A DNA stretch of 64,000 nt from Agrobacterium tumefaciens (GTDB taxonomy: Bacteria > Pseudomonadota > Alphaproteobacteria > Rhizobiales > Rhizobiaceae), in assembly GCA_025560025.1 (NCBI GenBank), contig CP048485.1:2709501-2773500 (forward strand), in the 5' to 3' direction. Shown here one piece after another: positions 54,136 through 63,495 of the stretch (the stretch's first letter is position 1; each line of letters opens with the position of its first letter). Under the pieces are notes generated by a model, which did not search any database, was not told the DNA's origin, and saw nothing but the letters and a program-made list of their open reading frames with translations. Both the position numbers and the translations under genes were made by a program.

Positions 54136-55485
54136 CTAGTGCTGCGTTTTCCCAATCAGGCGCGAGCGCAGGGAGTTCGAAATATGGTCGAACAGGAAAA
54201 CAACGAACAGGATGAGCAGGACCATATAGGCGACCTTGTCCCAGTCGGCATTGGTGCCCATCGCTTCCAGGAGTTTCAGGCCGATACCGCCGGCGCCGAC
54301 TGCGCCGATGATCGTGGCTGAGCGGGTATTGCTTTCCCAGAAATAAAGCGACTGTGAAATGAAGACTGGCAGGACCTGTGGAAGCACGCCGAAACGATTG
54401 ACGGCAATCGGCGATGCACCGACCGACTTGACGCCTTCGCGCTGCTTGTCGTCCACATTTTCCAGCGCCTCGGCATAGACCTTGCCGAGCGCACCCGTAT
54501 CGGTGAAAAAGATCGCGGCGATGCCGGGGATCGGTCCCGGGCCGAAGCTGCGGGTGAAGAACAGCGCCCAGATCAGCATGTCGATCGAGCGCAGGAAGTC
54601 GAACAGGCGCTTCATGCCCCAATTCGCCGCCTTGTTGGCGGTGATATTGCGCGCAGCGATGAAGGCGAGCGGCAGGGCAACGAGCGTACCGAACAGCGTG
54701 CCCACAAAGGCCATGACCAGTGTCTGCATCAGCTTGGAGAAGATATCGGCGTGCTGCCAGACGCTGTTGTCAAGGAAATCGTCGGCCATATGGCCGATAT
54801 TGGAACGCTCCGGATCGAGCCTCTCTCCCCACAATGCCAGGGCAGCCAGTTCGCCGTAACCCTTGCCCCAGAATTCCGACTTGGTATCGAACAGGAAATT
54901 CGCCCATCCGAGAAAACGCCGCTGCACATAGACCTGGCTGGTGCGGATTTCCGCCTGACCGGCAAAACCGTAATGCACCAGAACCTTGTTGCCGTCCTGC
55001 TGGATTTCTTGCGGCAGACCTTCAGGCGCACGGGCCGCCTCACCATTGATGATGACGGGATAGTTCTTGCCGTCGACATAGACGTCCACCCGGGTTGGGG
55101 TGACATCGAGGCGATTTTCCGTACCCGCATAGATCACGCTATAACCGCCATCCGGCAGCGGCTGCAGCCAGTCGATCTTTGCACCGGCGGGATATTGCCC
55201 GCGGCTCGACCATTGTGCATCCACCTTGCCATCTTCGAAACGCAGCCGCGGCTGTGCCCGCCAGGAATACCAGTCCTGAATATAGCTGGAGGCGCGATCC
55301 CAACGACCCTGCGCGAAGGTCGGCCCGACATTGAAAAAGAAAAAGCAGGCGATGAGATAAACAACGACGGCGACAATGCCGGCGAGCAGACCGTATCGCT
55401 GCATGAAACCGCGATTGAACACTGCGGGATGTGCGGCTGTCAGCCTCTCGCGGTCAGCGGTGTTGAGAATGAAGCTGGACGACAT
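54136..55485 (-). CDS. phnE: Phosphonate ABC transporter permease PhnE (second)
   Basis: This 449-residue protein is much longer than a simple PhnE (about 270). The first 200 or so residues contain one transmembrane helix and a large exported domain. The C-terminal half is the permease, with EALENVDDKQREGVKSVGAS as the ATPase-contact loop and IGAVGAGGIGLKLLEAM. Paired unequal PhnE subunits are common in rhizobia. The start overlaps the first phnE by one base. Confidence 0.93.
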   Translation of the reverse strand: MSSSFILNTADRERLTAAHPAVFNRGFMQRYGLLAGIVAVVVYLIACFFFFNVGPTFAQGRWDRASSYIQDWYSWRAQPRLRFEDGKVDAQWSSRGQYPAGAKIDWLQPLPDGGYSVIYAGTENRLDVTPTRVDVYVDGKNYPVIINGEAARAPEGLPQEIQQDGNKVLVHYGFAGQAEIRTSQVYVQRRFLGWANFLFDTKSEFWGKGYGELAALALWGERLDPERSNIGHMADDFLDNSVWQHADIFSKLMQTLVMAFVGTLFGTLVALPLAFIAARNITANKAANWGMKRLFDFLRSIDMLIWALFFTRSFGPGPIPGIAAIFFTDTGALGKVYAEALENVDDKQREGVKSVGASPIAVNRFGVLPQVLPVFISQSLYFWESNTRSATIIGAVGAGGIGLKLLEAMGTNADWDKVAYMVLLILFVVFLFDHISNSLRSRLIGKTQH

Positions 55486-56471
55486 CAGGCCGCTCCCCGT
55501 CCGAATTCAAAGGATTGATGACCAATCAGCCTGCGGCGCAGCCAGCCGGAAAACTGGTCGACGGCGATGATGGTGATCAGTAGCAGGATGATGATGGCAT
55601 AGGTCTTGGAAGCATGATCGTTACCGATCGAAAGCCGGAAGACCTCGCCAATGCCGCCGCCGCCGACGGCGCCGATGATGGTGGAGGCGCGCACGTTGAT
55701 TTCGGCGCGCAGCAGTGCGTAGGAAACGAAATTGGGCAGAACCTGCGGCACGATGGCGAAGCGTACCCGCTCCAGCCAGTTGGCTCCGGATGCGCGCAGG
55801 CCCTCATCCGGCTTCATGTCGGCATTCTCCACCACTTCGAAGAACAGCTTGCCCAAAGCGCCGATCGTGTGGACGGAAATTGCGATAATCGCTGCGATCG
55901 GCCCGATCGAGAGAATGGCGGTCAGCAATCCGGCGACGACGATCTCCGGAAAGGCGCGCAGCACTTCCATCACCCGGCGCACGACCCAGCGCACGACCCC
56001 CGAACCGACAAGATTGGTGGAAGCGAAGAAGCACAGCACGAAGGCGAAGCCTGTGCCAATGATCGTCGAGACCAGCGCGATATTGAGGGTAATGATCAGC
56101 TGATAGATGAAATGCGGTATGTAGAAACTGTCGGTGACGTAGACACGATCCGCAACATAGTTGTATTTCATCGAGCCGTTATCATAGGGCGACGGCAGGT
56201 CGAACATCGCCCGGAAGATTTCAAGCGGACTGTCCGGCACGAAAGTTTTCAGGAAGTCGAAAAAATACGGCAGCCGCTCGAAGAACTTGCCGGAATTCGC
56301 CTCATTGGCGAAATTCAGCGATGCCCCGAGAATGATCAGAAAGACCACGAGCGAAATGACGGTATAAATCCGTCGCGTCGCAAGCTGCTGTTGATAGTGA
56401 CGCATGACCGTTTTGGACGATGCGCTCAATCCCTCGCGCGTGAGGGTACCAGGTTGCAGTGTGGTCGCCAT
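55485..56471 (-). CDS. phnE: Phosphonate ABC transporter permease PhnE (first)
   Basis: This 328-residue membrane protein has an N-terminal helix, a periplasmic loop and then the PhnE permease core. EVVENADMKPDEGLRASGAN is the cytoplasmic coupling loop, and IGAVGGGGIGEVFRLSI the following helix motif. With the second PhnE it forms the channel for phosphonates bound by PhnD. It begins 71 bases after phnD. Confidence 0.94.
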   Translation of the reverse strand: MATTLQPGTLTREGLSASSKTVMRHYQQQLATRRIYTVISLVVFLIILGASLNFANEANSGKFFERLPYFFDFLKTFVPDSPLEIFRAMFDLPSPYDNGSMKYNYVADRVYVTDSFYIPHFIYQLIITLNIALVSTIIGTGFAFVLCFFASTNLVGSGVVRWVVRRVMEVLRAFPEIVVAGLLTAILSIGPIAAIIAISVHTIGALGKLFFEVVENADMKPDEGLRASGANWLERVRFAIVPQVLPNFVSYALLRAEINVRASTIIGAVGGGGIGEVFRLSIGNDHASKTYAIIILLLITIIAVDQFSGWLRRRLIGHQSFEFGRGAA

Positions 56472-56542
56472 GCCGCTTTTCCCTTATTGGCAAAAGCGGC
56501 GATGCCGCCAGGCACCGCCGCTTCCGGAACATGATGTCAGGA

Positions 56543-57448
56543 TCAGCCGCCGATAACGGACTTACGGGCGTCGATGATCGTCTGGTAGAAGGACGGATCG
56601 ACCTTGATGTAGGCAGTGTTCTTGCCCTGGGTATAACCCTGGAAGCAGGCGAGGTCCTTCTTCGGCAGTTCCATGAAGAAGGTCTCGACCTTCTGCTTCA
56701 TGCTGTCGCCGATCTTGTTGGCAACGAGAAGCGGACCGTTCGGGATGAGCGGGGACTTCCAGACTTCGACGATATCGTCCATGTCGAGGTTGCCCTTCTT
56801 GACCATCTGATAGAGGTTGCCGGCCGTATAGCCTTCTTCCCACTTGCCGACGCCCGAACCGAAGGTGGTGCCGACATCAAACTTCTTGTCGAGAACGGCG
56901 AGAACCAGGTTTTCATGACCGCCACCGAAGCCGGTTTCGGCGAAATATTCCTTGACCGGAACGCCGGTTTCCTTGGGGATCGCCACGTTCGGGATGAGGA
57001 AGCCGGAGGTGGAGTCAGGATCGGCGAAGCCGATCTTCTTGCCCTTGGCGTCGGCCAGCGTCTTGATGCCGCTGTCCTTGCGGGCAACCATGATCGTGTA
57101 ATAACCGGTCGAACCGTCGGCGCCGGCCGTGGTCAGGATCGGATCGACGGCCTTCGGATCGGCAAGAGCGATCTTGGCGTAGGAGGAGGCGCCCATGGAG
57201 GCGATGTCGATGGTGCCGCCAAGCAGGCCCTGGATCACGCCGTTATAATCCGGCGATGGGAAAACCTGAACTTCGGAAACGCCGGTCGCAGCCTTGAGGC
57301 CATCGGCAACGCACTTCGTGTTGCGGATCTGGTCAGCTTCGTTTTCGGAACCGTCGAGACCGATACGCAGGACCTTGACGTCCTGAGCCATGGCGGAACC
57401 GGCCAGAACGCCAAGGGCGACTGCCGAAAGAAGGATTTTCTTCAACAT
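56543..57448 (-). CDS. phnD: Phosphonate ABC transporter substrate-binding protein PhnD
   Basis: This 301-residue periplasmic protein has a signal peptide (MLKKILLSAVALGVLAGSAMA) and the PhnD pattern LRIGLDGSENEADQIRNTK, VFPSPDYNGVIQGLLGG and IGFADPDSTSGFLIP, the last binding the phosphonate group. ATG 57448 has CAGGAG before it. It is normal in length and placed between phnC and the permeases. Confidence 0.95.
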   Translation of the reverse strand: MLKKILLSAVALGVLAGSAMAQDVKVLRIGLDGSENEADQIRNTKCVADGLKAATGVSEVQVFPSPDYNGVIQGLLGGTIDIASMGASSYAKIALADPKAVDPILTTAGADGSTGYYTIMVARKDSGIKTLADAKGKKIGFADPDSTSGFLIPNVAIPKETGVPVKEYFAETGFGGGHENLVLAVLDKKFDVGTTFGSGVGKWEEGYTAGNLYQMVKKGNLDMDDIVEVWKSPLIPNGPLLVANKIGDSMKQKVETFFMELPKKDLACFQGYTQGKNTAYIKVDPSFYQTIIDARKSVIGG

Positions 57449-57533
57449 GGACTTTCTCCTGTTTCCCGGCGAGCCGGAGTTTGTTGTGAAGTATCGGCCC
57501 TTGACGCGGGCGCAAACGATGCTGAGCGGTTCC

Positions 57534-58394
57534 TCAGAGCCCGGCGAGAGCGAGCGGTTCGGGACCGGCAGATTGCTGCACCGGCCGCGCGGCAAGCTGC
57601 GCGCCGGGAATATTGATGCTGGTCGAGGTCATGGTCTCGTCGATGCCGGCGCCGTGCGAATCCGTACCGTAAATCTCCGTGACAGCTGCTGCCGTCAGCT
57701 CCGCCGGCGTTCCGTCGAAAACGACGCGGCCCTGCGACATGCCGATGATGCGTTCGCAATAATTGCGCGCCGTATCCAGCGTATGCAGGTTGGTGATGAC
57801 GGTGATGCCTTCGCGCTCGTTGATGTCGCGCAGCGCGTCCATCACGATCTTGGCGTTCAGCGGGTCGAGGGAAGCGATCGGCTCATCGGCCAGAACCATC
57901 TTCGGAGATTGCATCAGCGCACGGGCGATGGCGACGCGCTGCTGCTGGCCGCCGGAAAGCGTGCCCGCCGCCTGCATGGCCACATGTTCGATGCCGAGCC
58001 GCTCCAATGCCGCAATCGCCATCAGGCGCTCTTCATCCGTGAAGATGTTGAAGAGGCTGAGCAGTGTCGAACGATGGTTGAGGCGGCCGAGCATGACATT
58101 GGTAAGCACGTCGAGGCGCGGCACCAGATTGAACTGCTGGAAGATCATGGCGCAGTCGCGCTGCCAGTTGCGGAGCGCCGCACCCTTCAGCGCCGAGACT
58201 TCCGCGCCGTTGAAATGAATGGAACCCGAGGAGGGGTCGACGAGGCGGTTGATCATGCGCAGCAGCGTCGATTTTCCGGCACCCGAACGGCCGATCACGC
58301 CAACCATCTGGCCTTGCGGTATCTCGACATTCACGGCATCGACCGCAGTGTGGTTGCCGAAACGGCGCGTGACTTGCTTCAGGTGAAAGCTCAT
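57534..58394 (-). CDS. phnC: Phosphonate ABC transporter ATP-binding protein PhnC
   Basis: This 286-residue ATPase has Walker [11 protein letters not shown]-loop [11 protein letters not shown], signature LSGGQQQR and Walker [12 protein letters not shown]. It energises phosphonate import. ATG 58394 follows GGACGGGGAA and gives the family N-terminus; TTG 58406 in frame is less likely. It heads the transporter operon and is preceded by Pho-box repeats. Confidence 0.95.
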   Translation of the reverse strand: MSFHLKQVTRRFGNHTAVDAVNVEIPQGQMVGVIGRSGAGKSTLLRMINRLVDPSSGSIHFNGAEVSALKGAALRNWQRDCAMIFQQFNLVPRLDVLTNVMLGRLNHRSTLLSLFNIFTDEERLMAIAALERLGIEHVAMQAAGTLSGGQQQRVAIARALMQSPKMVLADEPIASLDPLNAKIVMDALRDINEREGITVITNLHTLDTARNYCERIIGMSQGRVVFDGTPAELTAAAVTEIYGTDSHGAGIDETMTSTSINIPGAQLAARPVQQSAGPEPLALAGL

Positions 58395-58441
58395 TTCCCC
58401 GTCCAATCTTCTTGTTACGGGGTTCGACCTAACAGGGGTCC

Positions 58442-58481
58442 GTGAAGTGTGGATGTCAGTTTGATGAATAAAATATTACAG
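58442..58481 (-). promoter_or_regulatory. Tandem Pho boxes before phnC
   Basis: On the minus strand four heptamers follow at exact 11-base spacing: CTGTAAT, TATTCAT, CTGACAT, ACTTCAC, each separated by four bases. Compared with CTGTCAT they match 6, 4, 6 and about 3 of 7. The periodicity fits dimers of PhoB in tandem, about 48 bases before the phnC start, and implies induction by phosphate starvation. Confidence 0.65.
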
Positions 58482-58584
58482 AATTCGCAGATGAGACATC
58501 CGAGTGTTCGCCGACAAACCTTCCCGGAGAGTTTTCAGAGGATTGAAACTCTTCCCGGCAGCCTCGTTCCTCAAAACGCCACCG

Positions 58585-58617
58585 CGCAGATCCCGGAATA
58601 TGCTTCCGGAATCTGCG
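58585..58617 (-). terminator. Terminator of the phnG-to-acetyltransferase operon
   Basis: Arms CGCAGATCCCGGAA and TTCCGGAATCTGCG differ at one position and enclose a 5-base loop. It lies 24 bases after the acetyltransferase stop. A weak GTTTTG follows on the minus strand. Confidence 0.65.
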
Positions 58618-58640
58618 ATTGCTTCGGTTCTGGATGGAGT

Positions 58641-59258
58641 TTAGCCGGCGTATTTTGCGACGAAATCCTCTGCCGCTAGTGTCCGGAAATCATCGAGCGC
58701 GCCGCGCAGCGTTGCGTGGTCCCAGTCCCACCATTTCAGAGCGTCCATGCGGCTTCCGAGCTCCGCCGGGAAACGCTCCCGGATCAGCCGGGCGGGAACG
58801 CCGCCAACGATGGTATAGGGTGCCACATCTTTAGAAACGACTGCACCGGCCCCGATCACCGCGCCGTTCCCGACAGTGACGCCGGGCAGGATGGTCGCGC
58901 CATGGCCGATCCAGACATCGTGGCCGATCACCACCCGCTTGGCGCGGCGGGCCGCGAAGAAGTCCTTTTCATCCTCGGCATCGTCCCAGTAGCTGCGGGC
59001 GCGATAGGTGAAATGATGCAGCGTCGCCCGCGACATCGGATGATTGGTGGCGTTGATGCGCACGGAAGCGGCGATGTTGACAAATTTGCCGATGCTTGCG
59101 CACCAGATCGCGCCATCCTGCATGACATAGGAATAATCGCCCATCTCCACTTCCTCGATGCGGCAGCGCTCCGAAATTTCGGTATAGCGGCCGATCGATG
59201 AGCTGGTGACGCGGGCACTTTCGTGGATGACGGGTTCGAGACCGACCTTGACGCTCAT
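58641..59258 (-). CDS. Phosphonate-cluster hexapeptide-repeat acyltransferase
   Basis: This 205-residue protein is a left-handed beta-helix acyltransferase with hexapeptide repeats ([48 protein letters not shown]). It fits the phn-linked branch TIGR03308. It could acetylate an aminoalkylphosphonate, as the unrelated GNAT enzyme PhnO does elsewhere; that is inference. The start overlaps phnL by four bases, and it closes the C-P lyase operon. Confidence 0.88.
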   Translation of the reverse strand: MSVKVGLEPVIHESARVTSSSIGRYTEISERCRIEEVEMGDYSYVMQDGAIWCASIGKFVNIAASVRINATNHPMSRATLHHFTYRARSYWDDAEDEKDFFAARRAKRVVIGHDVWIGHGATILPGVTVGNGAVIGAGAVVSKDVAPYTIVGGVPARLIRERFPAELGSRMDALKWWDWDHATLRGALDDFRTLAAEDFVAKYAG

Positions 59259-59962
59259 GCCGCTGCCTTCCGGGGAGAAAATTGCGAGACATCAAGAATG
59301 CGGTCGGCCACGGCTTCCCGCACTTCCTCGTCATGAAAAATGCCAAGCAGCGCCATGCCCTTCGTCTTTTTCTCGACGATCATGTCAACGACCACGCGCC
59401 GATTTGTGGCGTCGAGCGAGGCTGTCGGCTCGTCGAGAAGCAGGATTGCATGATCGGTGATGAAGCCGCGGGCAATATTCACGCGCTGCTGCTCGCCGCC
59501 CGAAAACGTCGCCGGCGGGAGTGACCAAAGTTCCCGCGGCAGGTTGAGCTTCGAAAGCAGCATGGCTGCATGATCGCGGGCTTCATCGGCGGCAACCTTG
59601 CGTGCCAGAAGCGGTTCGGCAACGACATCGATGGCAGCGACACGCGGCACGGTGCGCAGGAACTGGCTGACATAACCGATGGTGCGGTGGCGGATCTCGA
59701 GGATCGTGCGCGGCGAAGCATTGCCGATGTCGACGACCTGGTCCTCATGACGGATGAGAATCTGCCCGCTGTCGATGGCATAATTGCCATAGAGCATTTT
59801 CAGGATCGAGCTTTTGCCGATGCCGGACGGGCCGCCGAGCACGACGCATTCGCCGCCGCAAACGGAGAAACTCACATCGCGGACAACGGGCAATTCGATA
59901 CCGTCGCGAAGATGCATGGTGAAGCTTTTGAAGACTTCCGAAACGATAAGAGGCGTCGGCAT
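59255..59962 (-). CDS. phnL: C-P lyase system ABC-type ATPase PhnL
   Basis: This 235-residue ABC protein has Walker [10 protein letters not shown], signature [12 protein letters not shown] and Walker [13 protein letters not shown]. PhnL is part of the C-P lyase machinery, not of import. ATG 59962 lies 4 bases beyond the phnK stop; an upstream in-frame start would overlap phnK. Coupled to the acyltransferase. Confidence 0.95.
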   Translation of the reverse strand: MPTPLIVSEVFKSFTMHLRDGIELPVVRDVSFSVCGGECVVLGGPSGIGKSSILKMLYGNYAIDSGQILIRHEDQVVDIGNASPRTILEIRHRTIGYVSQFLRTVPRVAAIDVVAEPLLARKVAADEARDHAAMLLSKLNLPRELWSLPPATFSGGEQQRVNIARGFITDHAILLLDEPTASLDATNRRVVVDMIVEKKTKGMALLGIFHDEEVREAVADRILDVSQFSPRKAAA

Positions 59963-59966
59963 GGCG

Positions 59967-60743
59967 TCAAACCTGCAGAATAGAGGAAACAAGCAATTGC
60001 GTATAGGGCTCGCGCGGATCGTCCAGCACCCGGTCGGTCAGGCCGTGCTCAATGACGTCGCCGCCCTTCATCACCATCATACGGTGGGAAAGCAGCCGCG
60101 CGACGGCCAGATCATGGGTGACGACGACGACGGCAAGACCGAGATCGTTGACGAGACCGCGGACCAGATCGAGCAATCGCGCCTGCACGGAAACATCGAG
60201 GCCCCCGGTCGGCTCATCCATGAAGACGAGACGTGGAGAGGTGACGAGGTTGCGGGCGATCTGCAGGCGCTGGCGCATGCCGCCGGAAAAGGCGCGCGGC
60301 TGATCGTCAATGCGGTCGGTGCCGATTTCCACCCGCTCCAGCCATTCGCTGGCCGATTGCCTTATGTTGCCGTAATGCCGGTTGCCGACGGCCATCAGCC
60401 GCTCGCCGACATTGGCGCCGGCCGAAACCGCCATGCGCAGCCCGTCCGCCGGGTTCTGGTGCACGAAGCCCCAGTCGGTCCGCATCAGGAAACGCCGTTC
60501 GGCCTCGCCCATATGATAGAGGTCACGCACCGAGCCGTCGCGCATGCGATATTCCACGCTGCCCGCCGTCGGCATCAGCCGGGTGGAAATGCAGTTGAGG
60601 AGCGTGGTCTTGCCGGAACCGGATTCGCCGACAATGGCCAGAACCTCGCCTGGATAAAGCTCGAAGGAGACGTTGCGGCAACCGGCCCGCTCGCCGTAAT
60701 ATTTGGAAACGTCCCTGACTTTCAGAAGCGGTGCGTCGCTCAT
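59967..60743 (-). CDS. phnK: C-P lyase system ABC-type ATPase PhnK
   Basis: This 258-residue ABC protein has Walker A GESGSGKTTLL, signature FSGGMRQRLQIA and Walker B LVFMDEPTGGLD. PhnK docks on the PhnGHIJ core through PhnJ. The start overlaps the phnJ stop by four bases. Length and motifs are complete. Confidence 0.96.
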   Translation of the reverse strand: MSDAPLLKVRDVSKYYGERAGCRNVSFELYPGEVLAIVGESGSGKTTLLNCISTRLMPTAGSVEYRMRDGSVRDLYHMGEAERRFLMRTDWGFVHQNPADGLRMAVSAGANVGERLMAVGNRHYGNIRQSASEWLERVEIGTDRIDDQPRAFSGGMRQRLQIARNLVTSPRLVFMDEPTGGLDVSVQARLLDLVRGLVNDLGLAVVVVTHDLAVARLLSHRMMVMKGGDVIEHGLTDRVLDDPREPYTQLLVSSILQV

Positions 60744-61642
60744 TCTGCGGCCTCCTTCACATCCGCCAGCAGGTGGCCTTTATGGCCATGGGCGCGGCGG
60801 TCCTCGCAATGGTCGGTATCGGAGCAGACGAACATCCGCCCGCCCTTATCATCAAGCACCACCTCGTCAAGATAGACATTCTCCGCGCCGCACAGCGCGC
60901 AGGGTTTGTCAAAGCGCTGGATTTCGAAGGGATGATCTTCGAAATCGAGGCTGACGACGTCCGTATAGGGCGGCACGGCATAGATGCGCTTCTCACGTCC
61001 GGCGCCGAAAAGCTGGAGGGCGTCCGAGAGGTGCATTTTCGGATTGTCGAATTTCGGGGTAGGCGATGGATCCATCACATAACGCCCGGCAACCTTCACC
61101 GGATAGGCATAGGTGGTGGAGATGCGGCCGTTGCGGGCGATATCCTCGTAAAGCTTGACGTGCATCAGGCCATATTCCTCCAGCGCGTGCATGACGCGCG
61201 TTTCGGTCTCGCGCGGCTCAAGGAAGCGTAAAGGCTCGGGAATGGGAACCTGATAGACGAGGACCTGACCCGAATGCAGTTCTTCTTCCGGAATGCGGTG
61301 CCGCGTCTGGATGATGGTTGCATCCTTGGTGCGGGTGGTAACGGCAACATTCGCCACCTTCTGGAAGAAGGCGCGGATGGAAACCGCATTGGTCGTGTCG
61401 TCGGCGCCCTGGTCGATGACCTTCAGCACATCCTCTGGACCGAGGATGGAGGCGGTCACCTGCACGCCGCCGGTGCCCCAGCCATAGGGCATGGGCATTT
61501 CGCGGGAAGCGAAGGGCACCTGATAACCGGGAATGGCGATGGCCTTCAGGATCGCCCGGCGGATCATGCGTTTGGTCTGTTCGTCCAGATAGGCGAAGTT
61601 GTAGGCAGCCAGCCCGTCGTCGAATGAAACTTCTTTAAGCAT
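60740..61642 (-). CDS. phnJ: Alpha-D-ribose 1-methylphosphonate 5-phosphate C-P lyase PhnJ
   Basis: This 300-residue radical-SAM enzyme breaks the carbon-phosphorus bond. The unusual cluster motif is intact: C248-x2-C251-x21-C273 for the iron-sulfur cluster and C279 five residues later as the catalytic thiol position. YGWGTGGVQ and the middle MHVKLYEDI are family regions. It is separated from phnI by 133 bases, an unusually wide gap that contains an opposing small ORF. Confidence 0.97.
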   Translation of the reverse strand: MLKEVSFDDGLAAYNFAYLDEQTKRMIRRAILKAIAIPGYQVPFASREMPMPYGWGTGGVQVTASILGPEDVLKVIDQGADDTTNAVSIRAFFQKVANVAVTTRTKDATIIQTRHRIPEEELHSGQVLVYQVPIPEPLRFLEPRETETRVMHALEEYGLMHVKLYEDIARNGRISTTYAYPVKVAGRYVMDPSPTPKFDNPKMHLSDALQLFGAGREKRIYAVPPYTDVVSLDFEDHPFEIQRFDKPCALCGAENVYLDEVVLDDKGGRMFVCSDTDHCEDRRAHGHKGHLLADVKEAAE

Positions 61643-61678
61643 TGCGCGTTAACCTTGCGAAAAAAGGAGTACAAGCTC

Positions 61679-61774
61679 ATGGAGATTGGAATTCTTGCAG
61701 CCGTGTTCTTTGCTGTCTTTGCAGCATCGACCGTCTTTTGCGCCCTCTGGTTTGGCGAGCACGGCAGCCGCTGA
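61679..61774 (+). CDS. Small hydrophobic ORF opposing the phn operon
   Basis: This 31-codon plus-strand ORF (MEIGILAAVFFAVFAASTVF, then ten more residues ending GEHGSR) would be a single-span membrane peptide. ATG 61679 is preceded by AAGGAGT at a good distance. It fills the phnJ-phnI gap almost exactly, ending one base before the phnI stop codon on the other strand. No promoter is evident. It could be chance, but the ribosome site and clean single transmembrane pattern favour a real gene. Confidence 0.45.
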   Translation: MEIGILAAVFFAVFAASTVFCALWFGEHGSR

Positions 61775-61775
61775 G

Positions 61776-62885
61776 CTATTCGGCTGCATCACCCATCCAT
61801 TCCGCGCCATTGGAATTGATTGCGTCGAAATCGGCGCGCATTTTCCTCACCAGACCGAGTTCGGCCTGGAAATCCACGTAATGCGGCAGTTTCAGATGTT
61901 CGACGAAACCCGTCGCCTGCACGTTGTCGGCGTGTGAAATGACGAATTCCTCGTCCTGCGCGGGGGCCACGACGTCCTCGCCGAATTCGCCTGCCCGCAG
62001 CGCGCGGTCGACCAGCGACATGGCCATGGCCTTGCGCTCGCTCTGGCCGAACACCAGACCGTAGCCACGGGTGAATTGCGGCGGCGCTTTTGCCGAACCC
62101 TTGAACTGGTTGACCATCTGGCATTCGGTGACCTGTATGTCGCCCAGCGAGACGGCAAAGCCGAGTTCCGGCACGTCCAGTTCAATCTCCACTTCACCGA
62201 TGCGTATTTCACCGACAAAGGGGTGCGTGCGGCCATAACCGCGCTGTGTTGAATAAGCGAGCGCCAGAAGGAAACCCTCATCACCACGCGCCAACGATTG
62301 CAGGCGCAGGTCACGCGGCATTGGAAACTCCATCGGCTCCCGCGTCAGATCGCCGGCAATATGATCATCAGGCATATCGCCGTCGGTCTCTATCAGTCCC
62401 TCTTGCGCCAGAATGTCGGAGACGCGCATGACATATTCCGGCTCGCCTTCACGCCGGGCAGCGGTTTCGACGGTCTCGTCCTCGAGAAGAGAGGGGTCAA
62501 GCAGGCGGTGGGTGTAATCGAAGGTCGGCCCCAGCAATTGCCCGCCCGGCAAATCCTTGTAGGTCGCGGAAACGCGCCGGTGCACCGTCATCTCAGCGGT
62601 ATCGACCGGAACCGAATAACCGAAACGTGGCAGCGTCGTGCGGTAGGCGCGCAGCAGAAAGATGGCCTCGATCATGTCGCCGCGGGCCTGCTTGACCGCG
62701 AGGGCTGCAAGCGACTGATCGTAAAGAGACGCTTCCGCCATAACCCGGTCGACGGCGAGCGAAAGCTGCGAAACGATCTGCGACACTGTCATCGCGGGCA
62801 GGTCGCGGTCTCCGCGCCGCTTGTCGGCAAGAAGCCGGTGGGCGTTGGCAATGGCGGTTTCCCCGCCTTTGACAGCAACATACAT
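61776..62885 (-). CDS. phnI: C-P lyase core subunit PhnI
   Basis: This 369-residue protein starts MYVAVKGGETAI and contains YSTQRGYGRTHPFVGEIR and DIQVTECQMVNQF, all PhnI regions. With PhnG, PhnH and PhnL it transfers the phosphonate to ribose of ATP, releasing adenine. ATG 62885 is one base after the phnH stop region; an upstream in-frame start would overlap phnH. Confidence 0.96.
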   Translation of the reverse strand: MYVAVKGGETAIANAHRLLADKRRGDRDLPAMTVSQIVSQLSLAVDRVMAEASLYDQSLAALAVKQARGDMIEAIFLLRAYRTTLPRFGYSVPVDTAEMTVHRRVSATYKDLPGGQLLGPTFDYTHRLLDPSLLEDETVETAARREGEPEYVMRVSDILAQEGLIETDGDMPDDHIAGDLTREPMEFPMPRDLRLQSLARGDEGFLLALAYSTQRGYGRTHPFVGEIRIGEVEIELDVPELGFAVSLGDIQVTECQMVNQFKGSAKAPPQFTRGYGLVFGQSERKAMAMSLVDRALRAGEFGEDVVAPAQDEEFVISHADNVQATGFVEHLKLPHYVDFQAELGLVRKMRADFDAINSNGAEWMGDAAE

Positions 62886-62886
62886 C

Positions 62887-63495
62887 TTATGCCTCCACGG
62901 GTTGGATGCGCGTCGTGCGCGGCAGGCAGACAAATCTGTCGGCGGATGTCAGGATGACGTCGACGCCGCGCGGGAAAATGGCATTGTTCTCCGCCCACAG
63001 CCGCGGGAATATGTCCGGCAGGCCGGTGGGGCTGATGATGTTGACGTGGCGGATACCGGGGCCGGAGAGCAGCAATTCCCGCCCGCCATCCAGGCCAGGC
63101 AACTCGATGATGAGCGTGGTGGAGCGGTCCGGATATTCCTGACTTCCCTGGGCGAAGAGACCGAAGGAAGCTATGGCGCTGCCCGCTTCGATGACGGCGA
63201 AATGCGCCGCATTTTTTTCATCCGTCGCGACCGCGCCGGTATGAAATGCAACCCAACCGGGGACGGTGGTTTTTCGTAGCGCGCCGCTCAGCCACACCGG
63301 CGTATCGTGATCGCAGAGCGCCAGCAGAACCGCGCCGGTGGCGGGGGCGAGAGGCGATGGCGGGGCGACCGCGGTTTCGATTGTCTGCGGCGTGCCCGGC
63401 CGGGCCATGCCATCCATGAGTTTCTTGAAAATCCGTTGGGAATCGAAGACGGCGTCGGAGAAGCCGCCCGTCAATGCTTCGGCCTTGACGCTCAT
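62887..63495 (-). CDS. phnH: C-P lyase core subunit PhnH
   Basis: This 202-residue protein matches PhnH, with AVFDSQRIFKKLMDGMARPG at the start and FVCLPRTTRI at the end. It is a structural dimer in the core complex. ATG 63495 overlaps the phnG stop by one base and follows GAGGAGAAGA; TTG 63498 in frame is possible. Confidence 0.95.
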   Translation of the reverse strand: MSVKAEALTGGFSDAVFDSQRIFKKLMDGMARPGTPQTIETAVAPPSPLAPATGAVLLALCDHDTPVWLSGALRKTTVPGWVAFHTGAVATDEKNAAHFAVIEAGSAIASFGLFAQGSQEYPDRSTTLIIELPGLDGGRELLLSGPGIRHVNIISPTGLPDIFPRLWAENNAIFPRGVDVILTSADRFVCLPRTTRIQPVEA

